The notes beneath the pieces are model-generated. The model did no database searches, was not told the DNA's origin, and saw only the letters and a list, made by a program, of their open reading frames with translations. A program made the position numbers and the translations under genes. A DNA stretch of 64,000 bases from Planctomycetota bacterium (GTDB lineage: Bacteria > Planctomycetota > J058 > J103): positions 631,482 through 695,481 of the forward strand of contig BPJM01000001.1 in the NCBI GenBank assembly GCA_026004615.1, in the 5' to 3' direction. Below are positions 1 through 9,865 of the stretch, piece after piece. Numbering within the stretch: position 1 is the first letter of the stretch; each line of letters begins with the position of its first letter.

Positions 1-526
1 CCGGATCGGCGCGGTGCAGCAGGTCGGACAGCAGCACCCGCACCCCGCGCGGCCGCAGCGGCACCGCCGGCACGAGCTCCAGGGGATCGGGCCCGCCGAA
101 GGCGGGCGGGCTCGTGGCAGCAAGCGGCCCCTTGCCGCAGGCGAGCAGGCGCGGCCGGCCGCCCGCGGCGCGGCTGCACCAGAGAAGCGCCGCCAGCAGC
201 GCGCGTGCGGCGCGCTCCTTGCGCGCGCTCACCGCCATCGAGGCGGAGCAGTCGCAGATCAGCTCGACCCAGGGAGCGACCTCGGCGCGGTACAGCCGCG
301 TCTGCAGCCGATCGCTCCGGGCGTAGGCGCGCCAGTCCAGATGCCGCAGGTCGTCGCCCGGCACATAGTCGCGCAGCTCCAGCAGCTCGAGCGAAGCGCC
401 GGCCCCGAGCCCGGCGAACTCGCCGGCGCCACCCCCTACCGGGCCGGAGGGCAGCACCAGCCGGTAGGGCGCGGCGGCACCGCGCGCCTGGCGCTCGAGC
501 TCGGTCCAGCTCGCCGCCCCGCTCAC
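1..526 (-). CDS. DUF58 domain protein, C-terminus cut by window edge
   Basis: About 175 N-terminal residues of a DUF58 protein are visible; the rest lies beyond the left edge. The family marker GDDLRHLDWRAYARS is at about residues 80-95, followed by a von Willebrand-A-like beta strand and a MIDAS-type motif DCSAS. DUF58 proteins are typical partners of MoxR ATPases and probably act as vWA-like scaffolds in assembling membrane or periplasmic complexes; no reaction is known. The start chosen is the GTG at 526, which overlaps the permease stop in a GTGA junction, so translation is probably coupled. It is the last visible gene of the moxR unit. Family assignment is firm; the precise role is unknown. 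Confidence 0.85.
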   Translation of the reverse strand, partial: MSGAASWTELERQARGAAAPYRLVLPSGPVGGGAGEFAGLGAGASLELLELRDYVPGDDLRHLDWRAYARSDRLQTRLYRAEVAPWVELICDCSASMAVSARKERAARALLAALLWCSRAAGGRPRLLACGKGPLAATSPPAFGGPDPLELVPAVPLRPRGVRVLLSDLLHRADP

Positions 527-2036
527 CGCGCCGCCGCCGGGGCCGCGGGCGCCGGCCGCGCCCGCCCGCGCCGGGCGGCCGCGGCATGCCAGCTCTCCGC
601 GAGCCCGCGCCGCATCGAGGGCGCCGCCGCCAGCACCGCCAGCGCCGCCAGCACGCCCAGGATCAGCACCGGATCGTGCGCGCGCCGGATCCGGCGAAGC
701 TCCACCAGGGTCCAGACCGGATCGAGGATGTGGCCCGGGTGCCAGCGCTCGATGCCGCCGCCCACGATCGCATCGAGCAACAGCGGCAGCAGGCTGCCGA
801 GCAGCGCGATCCCCAGCAGCAGCGCGCGTGCGAGCCAGCTCGCGCGCAGCCCGGGGCGCATCCGGCCGCGCACCACCCGCCCCACCGCGGCGTAGAGCAC
901 CCCGTAGAGCAGCACCATGGCGAGGACTACCGCAACCGCTGGATCGGCCGGCGTGCCGGCGAGCAGCGGCGGCAACCCCAGACCGCCGGCCAACAGCAGC
1001 GCGGCGCTGCACAGCACCCAGAGCAGTCCCCGCCCGCCGCCCGGCAGGAACACCGCCGCCAGCGCGGCGAGCAGCCGGCTCGGGGGCACGTGCCGGCGCA
1101 CCCGCGGGGAGAACGACTCCTCCTCGGTGGCCGCGATCAGCCAGACCGGCGCCGCCAGCGCGCACGCGACCGCGCCGGCAGCGGGCAGCGCCTCGTCGAG
1201 GAACCGCTGTGGCACCGCCGCGAGGACGAACCCGAAGGCGGCCGCCGCGACCGCCCAGGCGTGCACCCGGAAGCCGGTCGAGCGGTTCTCGAAGGGGTGG
1301 CTCAGCATGGCGGTCGCCACCAGCTCGCACAGCCACAGCCCGAGCACCAGCGCCCCGAGCATGCCCAGCAGCGCGTTGCGGAACTCCTCCGGATCGCTTG
1401 CATACCACTGCACCAGGTCCCCGAGTCCCTCCAGGATCAGGGGCGTGGCCACGCCGGCGCCCGAGAACACGCCGAACAGGCCGAGCGCGCGCGCCAGCGG
1501 CGCGAGCGCCCGCACCCGTGCCAGCGAGCCGAGCGCGAGCGCACCGCCGGCGAGCGCGAGCGCCAGCCCGGCTGCCAGCCCGAGCCCGAGCACGATCGCC
1601 ACCACGTCCACCCCGCGCAACAGGTAGGTGAGCGCCAGCAGGGGGGCGAACAGGCCCGTGAGGGCGAAGATGTGGAAGGCGGCGGCGAGGAGCTGGCCGT
1701 GCACGATGCGGCGCGGCCGCAGGCGGGTGAGCAGCAGCTGCTCGCTCAGGCCGGGCTCGACCTCGCGCACCATCGCGAACAGCGCCCGCACGGGCACCAC
1801 CAGGACGAGCGCACTGATCAGCGTGGTCAGCGCGTGCAGAAATGGCTCGCCCGGCCGCATCTCGCTCAGGTTGGCCGCGATCAGCACCGCGGCGAGCGCA
1901 TTGGCCAGCAGCACCAGCCCCAGCGCCACGATGAACGCGCGGCTGCGCACCCCCTGGTGCAGCTCGCGCACGAGCACCGGGTTGAGCCGCTCGGCGAGCC
2001 GCTCGGCGAGCGGGATGGACTGCGCTCCCTGTTCGC

Positions 2037-2040
<4 letters not shown>
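523..2040 (-). CDS. ABC-2 type transporter permease, multi-spanning membrane protein
   Basis: A 505-residue integral membrane protein with about 10-12 hydrophobic segments. It starts with a short amphipathic region containing LNPVLVRELHQGVRSR, a typical beginning for ABC-2 permeases. It is the membrane half of the exporter whose ATPase is encoded just upstream at 2037-2978, and the two genes share a GTGA overlap (start GTG at 2040). The transported substrate cannot be deduced. The Arg/Ala-rich C-terminal tail (about 25 residues) is low complexity. It lies in the MoxR/DUF58 unit, so it may move components used by that system. Permease identity rests on topology and on the partner gene rather than on a diagnostic motif. 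Confidence 0.8.
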
Positions 2041-2974
<934 letters not shown>

Positions 2975-2978
<4 letters not shown>

Positions 2979-4957
2979 TCGACGAAGTCCTCCGCTCCCA
3001 GCCGCCCGGCCACCAGGTGCACCCCCAGCCGCTCCTCGACCTCGAGCCCCATGCGGTCCAGCGCGGGCGGCTGCTCGACCCGGAGCAGGTAGGTGCCGGG
3101 CGGCAGCTCCCCGCTCTCGCCGAGCAGGCCGAGCAGCCAGCCGCGCAACAGCTCTCGGTGCGGGCCGGCCGCCAGCACCGGACCGGCGCCGCCTGGGGGA
3201 GCAGCCTCCAGCCACTCGCCTTGGAACCGGCTGCGGGCGGCGAGCGGGGCGCGGGCCTGGACGAAGCCCGTCGCCAGCGCGCCGCACAGCGCGCGCACCG
3301 CCTCGGCCGCCTGGGTCTCGCCGAGGGGCTCGAGCTGCTCGCCTTCGCCCAGCACGAACCAGCGGCCCTCGAGGTCGCGCAGCACGAGCGCTCCCGCCCC
3401 GCCCGCCGGCCGCAGCGCCGGGTCTCCGAGCAGCCGCCAGCCGCCCTCGCCCGCGCGGCGAAACCGCAGCCGCTCGCGCGCCCCGGCCACGCTCACCGTA
3501 ACGAGCGTCCGCTCGGTGCGCGCCGGCACCAGCTCGCCGCCGAGCCGCCGGCCCGCCTCGAGCTCGAAATGCAACCGGGGCGGGGAGGACTGTTCCGGCG
3601 CCGGCAGCACGCAGGTGCCGGCGGCGGGTCGCAGCGCTCCGGGCGATAGCCCGGCGAACAACGTCTGCGAGGCGAGCTGCACGGCGCGGTGGCTGCGCTG
3701 GTCGAGCCACGTCACCGACATGCTCGCCGCCTTGATCCCCACTCCCTCGCCCAGCACCCCCCACAGCGCGATGGCCCCGGTCAGTGCCAGGCCGGCCACA
3801 GGCCCCAGCAGCAGCGGCACCAGCGGCCGCGCGCGCCGCCGCCAGTAGAGGAAGTTCACCGGGCCGGCGAGCGCCGCGAACAGCACGATCAGACCGACGA
3901 ACAGCCGCACCGGCACCTCGCCCACCCCCGGCACCGCCACCGGGGTGCGCAGCGGCGCTGGCAACCGCTCGAACCAGGGCGTGCTCGCCGCCTCGAGCAG
4001 CTGCGCGAGCTGGGCGGGAGGCTCGCGCCGGGCCAGCTCCGCGATCGGAGCGGCCACCGCCGCCCACCGACCCAGCCCATGGCGCCCGCCCGTGGCGGCG
4101 GGCACGGGCGGCGCCGCGCCCGCCCCGCCGCCGCGGGCCGCCGCCTCGCCTCGCACCAGCTCGCGCACCGCTCCCTCGCCCACGAGCTCGGGCTCGAGCA
4201 CCAGCAGCACCCCGCCGCCGGCCGCGTAGTCGGCGAGCAGCTGCTGGGCGCGGGGCGGCAGCGCCCCCAGCGAGCCGTCGGCGACCACGAGGTCGAAGGC
4301 GGTCAGCTCGCTCCACAGCTCGGGCAGCTCCGCGGGGGCGCGGAACTGCACCCGTGGCGCCGGGGAGCTGCCCCGGGACCGCCGGCCGCCGGGCTCTCCG
4401 ATCGCACGGGCGATGGTATCGGCGAGCGCCCACTCCCAGGCGCGCGCGCTCTGGGCAGCGGGCTGGCCGGCGACGAGCACCTCCAGCTCCGGCCCCCCGC
4501 CCCGCGAGCGCCCCTCCACGCGCAGGTAGGTACTGCCCCAGCTGGTGCCGTCGCATTGCACGCGCAGCTCGCCGTAGCCCTCCTCCTGGAGCCATATGGG
4601 CAGGATCGCGCGGGCGCGCGCGCCCGGGGCGAGCTCGACCGTCTGGCTGGCGGCGAAGGGCGCGCCCGTCTGCAGACGGCCGCCACGCCCGGGCCAGCGG
4701 CGCGACAGCACGGACAACTCGAGCTCGACCCGGTGCCGGCGCGGCTCGGGATTGCGCAGCTCGCAGATGACGTAGCCGTATGCCGGGCGAGCCCGGAGCT
4801 CGGCCGGGCAGGGCTCCAGCGTCACCTCGAGCGCAGGCAGTTCGGGCGCATCGCGGCTGATCAGCTCGGGCACGGCGCGCGCCGCGGAGGGCAGCGCCAG
4901 CAGCGCACCGGAGGCCAGCAGGGCGAGCAGCGCCGGGCGGGCCAGGGCCGCTCGCAT
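2975..4957 (-). CDS. Large periplasmic/membrane protein with GATase-like domain
   Basis: A 660-residue protein with an N-terminal signal peptide (about residues 1-30, ending in a PSAARA-like cleavage site). A beta-rich periplasmic region follows, then a class I glutamine-amidotransferase-like segment around FDLVVADGSLGALPP and GGGVLLVLEPE. Two transmembrane helices lie in the middle (around LFVGLIVLFAALAGPVNFLY and the next 30 residues), followed by a second beta-rich C-terminal region. No catalytic Cys-His pair is apparent in the GATase-like part. It sits between moxR (TGATG junction at 4957) and the ABC ATPase (GTGA overlap). Proteins of this layout accompany MoxR/DUF58/ABC-2 clusters, and this one is probably a periplasmic component of the same complex. 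No specific function can be named. Confidence 0.75.
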
Positions 4958-5988
4958 CAGCGGACCTCGCTCGGGACCGGCTCCGGGGTGAGCGGCACCG
5001 CGGCGAGCAGCGCCTGGACCGCCCGGCGCGCGTCCACCCCCTCCAGCCGCGCGGCGTGCTCCAGCACCAACCGGTGGGCGAGCGCCGGCACCGCCACCCG
5101 CGCCACGTCGTCGAAATCCACGTTCGGCCGGCCGGCGAGCAGCGCCGCCGCGCGCGCCGCCTCCGCGATCGCGATCGCCGCCCGGGGCGAGGCGCCATAG
5201 CGGATCCAGCCGCGCACCGGTGCGGGACAGCCCGGCGCATCCGGGTGGCTGGCGGCGACCAGGCGCGCCACGTAGCGGGCGACCGCCTCGGGCAGGAACA
5301 CCCCGTCCACCAGCTCGAACAGCTCCGCGAGCGCCGCCCCATCGAGCGCCGGCTCGAGGGGCGGGGGGCTGCCGCGCCGCCGCTCGCGGATGATCCGCAC
5401 CATGATCTCCTCGGCGACGCGCGGCACCTCGATCTTGAACAGGAACCGATCCAGCTGCGCCTCGGGCAAGGGGTAGGTGCCCTCCAGCTCGATCGGGTTC
5501 TGGGTGGCGAGCACGAAGAACGGCTCGGGCAGCGCGTGCGGCTGGCCGAGCGCCGTCACCCGCCGCTCCTGCATCGCCTCCAGCAGCGCGGACTGGGTCT
5601 TGGGCGAGGCGCGGTTGATCTCGTCGGCCAGCACCACGTGGGCGAACAGCGGGCCGGGATGGAACACGAACACCCGCCGGCCGTCGCGCTCCTCCAGGAC
5701 GGGGCCGCCCGTGATATCGGAGGGCAGCAGATCGGGGGTGAACTGGATGCGGCGGAAGCGCAGCCCCAACAGCCCCGCCAGCGCCTTGACCAGCTCGGTC
5801 TTGCCCAGCCCCGGCAGCCCCTCGAGCAACAGGTGCCCGCGCGCGGCGAGCGCGATCACCACCAGCTCGATCAGCTCGCGCTGGCCGAGGATGACCCGCT
5901 CCAGCCCCGCGCGCAGCCGCGCGAGCAGCGCCTGCCCGCGCTCGATCCGCTCGGGCGCGAGCAGCGGCTGCTCCGCGATCCCGTCCAC
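4957..5988 (-). CDS. MoxR-family AAA+ ATPase
   Basis: A 343-residue AAA+ ATPase of the MoxR/RavA family, which act as chaperone-like activators of metal-enzyme or vWA-domain partners. Walker A is GLPGLGKTE at about residues 57-65, Walker B is LADEINRASPK, sensor 1 is FVLATQNPIELEGTYPLPEAQ (shown here only as the family hallmark), and an arginine finger region and C-terminal lid follow. The GTG start at 5988 was chosen because a strong GAGGAGG ribosome site lies just upstream and the Walker A distance matches the family. It is the first gene of a five-gene chain whose later members are a membrane protein, an ABC pair and DUF58. A candidate promoter lies at 6045-6073. Confidence 0.92.
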   Translation of the reverse strand: MDGIAEQPLLAPERIERGQALLARLRAGLERVILGQRELIELVVIALAARGHLLLEGLPGLGKTELVKALAGLLGLRFRRIQFTPDLLPSDITGGPVLEERDGRRVFVFHPGPLFAHVVLADEINRASPKTQSALLEAMQERRVTALGQPHALPEPFFVLATQNPIELEGTYPLPEAQLDRFLFKIEVPRVAEEIMVRIIRERRRGSPPPLEPALDGAALAELFELVDGVFLPEAVARYVARLVAASHPDAPGCPAPVRGWIRYGASPRAAIAIAEAARAAALLAGRPNVDFDDVARVAVPALAHRLVLEHAARLEGVDARRAVQALLAAVPLTPEPVPSEVR

Positions 5989-6336
5989 GGCTCCCTCCTC
6001 CCCCCGCCCGGCCCGCACGGGTTGGACCCTCCTGCGGGGACCGGATGTTAGGGACGAGGCGATCTGGCTGCAAGCAGCGCGGCCATGCGCGCCGGCAGGT
6101 CCAAGACCCGCCGCCAGCGGCGGCGCGGCGGCCCGCGCCGCGGCGGCGGCCCACGAGCGCCGGGCCCCGCAACGGGTTGGGATTTCAGCCGAGTTCGTTT
6201 CCCATCCTCGGCCGGCGGCCACAGGATGGCTGCCGGGCGTGCCGCTCGGGCATACGGTGTGTCGGCACGACGCGCCGTCGTCCCCCCCGGGCGGCACGCG
6301 CCCACCCGCCGCCCTTCGCAGCGGATCGGCGCGGGG
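5989..6336. other. Intergenic region upstream of moxR
   Basis: About 350 bases separate the moxR start from the end of the coiled-coil membrane protein gene. It holds a candidate leftward promoter (6045-6073) and a GC-rich segment near 6110-6165 made of short CGGCGG-type inverted repeats that could act as a terminator for the upstream gene. No small gene could be supported. Confidence 0.5.
6045..6073 (-). promoter_or_regulatory. Candidate sigma70-type promoter for the moxR unit
   Basis: On the minus strand TTGCAG (6073-6068) and TAACAT (6050-6045) are separated by 17 bases. The implied transcript start is about 50 bases upstream of the moxR GTG. Matches to consensus are only moderate (3/6 and 4/6). 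Confidence 0.35.
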
Positions 6337-7992
6337 TCAACGCGGTGGGGCCGCCTCCCGGAAGTAGCGGCGCACGGCCTCGCGGTGCGCCGGGCTCAGC
6401 CGGCTGGTGGTGGCGGCCGCCCCGCCGCCGTCGGCCTGCCCTGCCCCACCCGCGCCGGTATCCCGCTGGGGAGCCGTTTCCGGCTCGGCCCGCGAGGTGC
6501 CGAGCAGCACCCCGCCGCGCGGCGGCGCGAGCGGACGCGGGAGCACCATCGCCTCGCCCTCGGCGCCGGGCGCGGGCTCGCCCTCGGCGGTCCCCAGCGG
6601 CGCGCTGCCCGGCCCGCGGCTGATCCCACCCGAGCCCGGCAGGGATCGGCCGATCCCACCCGAGCCCGGCAGGGGTGGCGAGCCGGCCGCGCAGGCGGCG
6701 CACCGGCCGGCCGCGCAGGCGGCGGTGGCCGGATGCGGGCGCGGCGCCGCGCTGGGGGTGACCCCCGCGGGCAGCTCGCAGCCGCCGGCCGCCCGGGCGC
6801 GGGCGAGCGCCTCGCGCAACGCCGCCGGATCGAACGGCGGCAGCTCGGCGCCGCGCGCCAGCGCCTGGCGCAGCGCCTCGGCCATGGCGCGCAGCTGCGC
6901 GGGGTCGGCGAGCTCGGGCCCGCCGCCGAGCCGCTCCAGCTCCGCCAGCAGCGCCCTGCTCTCGGGGTCGAGCTCGCGCAGCAGTCCCGCGCGCTCGGCC
7001 TCGGCGAGCAGCCGCGCCAGCTCGGCCTGCGCGCGCCTGAGCTCCTCGCTTCGAGCCCCATCGCCGCCGGTGGTGCCGGAGGCCTCGCCGCCGGCACCGA
7101 GTCCCTCGCCGGGCAGCCGCTCGGGCGCTGCCGTGCCGCCCGGGGCCGGCGGCGAGCCCGCAGCGGCGGTGGGCTCCTGCCCGGCCCCGGGCGCCGCGTG
7201 CCGGGCCGGCGCGCTCCCGGAGGCGGGCGCGAGCGGTCCGGCGAGCAGCGCCTCCAGCCGCGCGAGCGCGAGCTGGCGTGCCTGCTCGCGCAGCTGCTGC
7301 TCGTGGGCGATCCGCTCCCCCAGCGCGTCGATCTCGCTCCAGCTCGGCGGGCTGTGCGCGGCGAGCGCGCGCTGGAGCTGCTGCAGCTGCTCGGCGAGCT
7401 CGCGCTCGGTCTGGGGCTCGAGGCTCGCCTCGGCGCGCAGCCGCGCGAGCTCCTCTTGCAGCTCCGCGAGCGCACTCGCCATGGCGGCGTGTGCCTGGGG
7501 CGGGAGCACGGGCTCGGCCGGCGGCGGGGGCAAGAGCAGCACCGCGCCCAGCAGCGCGCCCGGGGCGGCGAGCCGCACGAGCAGCGAGCGCCCATCCAGG
7601 CGCGGCCATGCCTGCGCCAGCGGCGCCTGTTCCAGCTGCGCGGCGAGCCGCGCCTGCCAGCCGCCGGCCCCGCCCAGCTCGGCGCTGCTCAGCAGCAGGC
7701 CCCCGAGTCCCAGCCGCCGGTCGAGCCAGGCGGCGCAGGCCGTGCGCGAGGGGGCATGGCGCCAGGCGCGCCAGCCAGCCCAGGCAAGGGCAGGCGGCAA
7801 GAGCGCGCCGAGCCACCACCAGCGCGGCAGCGGCGCCCAGCCGAAGGCGAGCCGGCAGACGAGCAGCCCCAGCGCCAGCAGCAGCGCGAGCACCGCGGCG
7901 GCCTGCACCAGCCCGCTCGCCGCGAAGAGCCAGCGCAGCCGCGCCTGCAGCCGCGCGGGCAGCACCGCGTGCACCGCGCCCAGGGGTTGCAC
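6337..7992 (-). CDS. Membrane-anchored coiled-coil protein, unknown function
   Basis: A 551-residue protein. Two hydrophobic segments near the N-terminus (about residues 20-45 and 50-75) and a third near residue 150 give a membrane anchor, followed by a long Ala/Glu/Leu/Arg helical region with coiled-coil character (about 165-400). A low-complexity tail rich in Gly, Pro and Ala follows, with a Cys-rich patch (CAAGRCAACAAG). The layout resembles DUF4175-like proteins that often precede moxR. The start GTG at 7992 has a GGAGGG ribosome site 7-8 bases upstream; an ATG further up at 8103 would add an unlikely Arg-rich leader. It lies upstream of the moxR unit, separated by 348 bases. Inside the tail are two short tandem repeats. 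Confidence 0.65.
   Translation of the reverse strand: MQPLGAVHAVLPARLQARLRWLFAASGLVQAAAVLALLLALGLLVCRLAFGWAPLPRWWWLGALLPPALAWAGWRAWRHAPSRTACAAWLDRRLGLGGLLLSSAELGGAGGWQARLAAQLEQAPLAQAWPRLDGRSLLVRLAAPGALLGAVLLLPPPPAEPVLPPQAHAAMASALAELQEELARLRAEASLEPQTERELAEQLQQLQRALAAHSPPSWSEIDALGERIAHEQQLREQARQLALARLEALLAGPLAPASGSAPARHAAPGAGQEPTAAAGSPPAPGGTAAPERLPGEGLGAGGEASGTTGGDGARSEELRRAQAELARLLAEAERAGLLRELDPESRALLAELERLGGGPELADPAQLRAMAEALRQALARGAELPPFDPAALREALARARAAGGCELPAGVTPSAAPRPHPATAACAAGRCAACAAGSPPLPGSGGIGRSLPGSGGISRGPGSAPLGTAEGEPAPGAEGEAMVLPRPLAPPRGGVLLGTSRAEPETAPQRDTGAGGAGQADGGGAAATTSRLSPAHREAVRRYFREAAPPR
6622..6724 (-). repeat. Two short tandem duplications inside a coding region
   Basis: A 23-base unit is repeated exactly at 6622-6644 and 6652-6674 (period 30), encoding two PLPGSGGI-like copies. 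An 18-base unit is repeated exactly at 6683-6700 and 6707-6724 (period 24), encoding the Cys/Ala-rich CAAG copies. Both periods are multiples of three, so the reading frame is kept. Confidence 0.8.
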
Positions 7993-8073
7993 GGCCCGCC
8001 CTCCGAACTCCGCCCTCGGCCCCGCTGGCCCGCGCGCACGAGGCGCTCGCCGGCGGCGGGCGGAGGCGCCCTC

Positions 8074-8103
8074 GTTATAGCCGGGACCGAGGCGCGCCGG
8101 CAA
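8074..8103 (-). promoter_or_regulatory. Candidate promoter for the coiled-coil membrane protein gene
   Basis: On the minus strand TTGCCG (8103-8098) and TATAAC (8079-8074) are separated by 18 bases, about 80 bases upstream of the GTG at 7992. The -10 matches consensus at 5 of 6 positions. Confidence 0.4.
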
Positions 8104-8179
8104 GCGCTGCGGAGCTGGCGCGCTGGCGGGGACCGCGCGCAGGCAGCCTGCCTGGGCCGAATGCGCGGCGGCGGGCGCG

Positions 8180-9703
8180 CTATTCGCGGCGCAGCGCCTC
8201 CACCGGATCGAGCCGGGCGGCGCGCGCCGCCGGGTACAGGCCGGCCAGGCCCCCCAGCACCGTGCAAAAACCGATCGTGCCCGCGAGCAGCCACGGGGGA
8301 AACGAGAACACCTCGTAGCCGGCGAGCGCCTCGGCCAGCGGCAGGTGCCGCCGCACCAGCGCGTTGCCGAGCAGCCCGGCGCCGATCGCCGCCGCGGTGC
8401 CCCCGAGCCCGCCGGCCAGCCCGATGGCCGCGGCCTCGAGCGCGAACAGCCGCCGGATCGTGCCCTCGCTCGCCCCCAGCGCCTTCATGACGCCGATCTC
8501 GCGCGTGCGCTCCGAGATGGACATGAGCAGGGTGTTCACGATGCCGAACGAGGCCACCAGCAGCGCCAGCAGGCCGAACGAGCTCAGCGCGAGGTCGATC
8601 ACGAAAAAGGCGCGCTGCACGTTGCGCAGCTCGTCGTCCACGGTGCGCGCCGACAGCCCCAGCGCCTCGATACGGCGCTTGAGGTCGCCGAGCTCGGCCT
8701 CGGGCGTGATGCGCACCAGCACCTGGAAGCCGAGCTTGTCCTCGGACAAGAGCTCCGGATTGCCGCTCTGGTACCGCATCATGGCGCGGGCGAGCGGCAG
8801 CGAGGCGTACACCGCGCGCGAAAAGGGACTGAGCTCCGCCAGGCCGACCACGCGGGCGCGGAAGATGCGCCAGCGGGGCCGGTAGCGGGATGGATCGCGG
8901 TACAGGAAACGGCTGGTGATATCGCCGAGATAGGGCACGCGCAGCAGCACCTCGCGGCCGAGCAGCTGCCCGGCGGGCACGCCGAAGCTCTCGGCATATT
9001 GCGGCGCCAGCACCACCGCCGCCGGCTCCTCGTCCTCGGGCAGCCGGCCGGCCGACGGCGTGCCGAGCAGCGGGCTGTTGCTCATGGTGGCGAAGTCGAT
9101 CTCGTACCAGGTGAGCCCGGGCGGCTCGGCCGGGGGATCGGCCGGCGCGCCCTCGCCCGCCCGCGCGGCCGCGCTCGATCCCTGCGGGGGGGCCGCCGCG
9201 CCGCCCGCGGCGGCGGTCGCGGTGGACTCCGTCTGCGGCGCGGTGCCGGGCGGCGCTGCCGCGGGCTGCGGGTGCGGGGCGTCGGCTGCCGGTGCCAGCG
9301 CCACCCCGTCGACCTCGAGCCAGCTCAGCGGCGCCACCGAGGCAACGCCATCGAGCGCGCGCAGCGCCTGGAGCTGCGCGGGACTGATCCACAGCCCGCC
9401 CCGGCTGCGCCGCTGCATCCGGAGATCCTCTTCATCCAGCGGCTCGGCCGGGCGGCCGATGCGCGAGATCCGTTCGAGCAACCGCATCGCCGGCCGCGCG
9501 ACCTCGGGAAACACGAACAGCACCCGGCGGTCGCCGAAGGCGGCGAACTGCTCGGCGACGTAGGCCTGGATCCCCTGCGCCAGCCCGACCATGATCGCGA
9601 TGGCGAAGGCGCCGATGCCGATCCCGATCGCGGTCAGCGCGGTCCGCAGCCGCTGCTTGCGGAACGACCAGACGACCTCCTGCAGGTGATCGCGCAGGCG
9701 CAT
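8180..9703 (-). CDS. ABC transporter permease, MacB/FtsX family
   Basis: A 507-residue permease. One N-terminal transmembrane helix follows the cytoplasmic start LRTALTAIGIGIGAFAIAIM, then a large periplasmic MacB_PCD-type domain (about residues 45-370), and three C-terminal helices form the FtsX domain (about 375-500) with the family signature SISERTREIGVMKALGAS. The periplasmic domain holds an Ala/Pro-rich insertion at about 135-200. MacB/LolCE-type transporters use ATP to drive mechanical work in the periplasm rather than moving a substrate through the membrane. The likely ATPase is at 10789-11466, on the same strand but separated by the oppositely oriented Fic gene. Start ATG 9703 is preferred; ATG 9718 is possible. 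Confidence 0.88.
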   Translation of the reverse strand: MRLRDHLQEVVWSFRKQRLRTALTAIGIGIGAFAIAIMVGLAQGIQAYVAEQFAAFGDRRVLFVFPEVARPAMRLLERISRIGRPAEPLDEEDLRMQRRSRGGLWISPAQLQALRALDGVASVAPLSWLEVDGVALAPAADAPHPQPAAAPPGTAPQTESTATAAAGGAAAPPQGSSAAARAGEGAPADPPAEPPGLTWYEIDFATMSNSPLLGTPSAGRLPEDEEPAAVVLAPQYAESFGVPAGQLLGREVLLRVPYLGDITSRFLYRDPSRYRPRWRIFRARVVGLAELSPFSRAVYASLPLARAMMRYQSGNPELLSEDKLGFQVLVRITPEAELGDLKRRIEALGLSARTVDDELRNVQRAFFVIDLALSSFGLLALLVASFGIVNTLLMSISERTREIGVMKALGASEGTIRRLFALEAAAIGLAGGLGGTAAAIGAGLLGNALVRRHLPLAEALAGYEVFSFPPWLLAGTIGFCTVLGGLAGLYPAARAARLDPVEALRRE

Positions 9704-9818
9704 GGTGCTCGCCAGCATGCCGCGCGGGCGGGCTCGGTGCAAGCAGGCTGCTGCCGCGCAGGCGGCGAGCGGCGCAGCCCCTCGGGCGGGACCTCTGGCT
9801 CGCTCCGCCCCGCGCGGC

Positions 9819-9824
9819 TATACT
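9819..9824 (+). promoter_or_regulatory. Candidate -10 element upstream of the Fic gene
   Basis: TATACT (5/6 match to the -10 consensus) lies 42 bases upstream of the Fic-gene ATG. No good -35 hexamer is visible at 16-18 bases. Confidence 0.35.
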
Positions 9825-9865
9825 GAGGTCCATCGTTCGCTGGATTCCGGGGAGGAGGGGGAGGC

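Noticed and set aside
9704..9865. Target-site duplication or attachment site flanking the Fic gene
   Set aside because: Comparing the flanks (9704-9865 and 10730-10788) by eye showed no direct repeat longer than about 8 bases.
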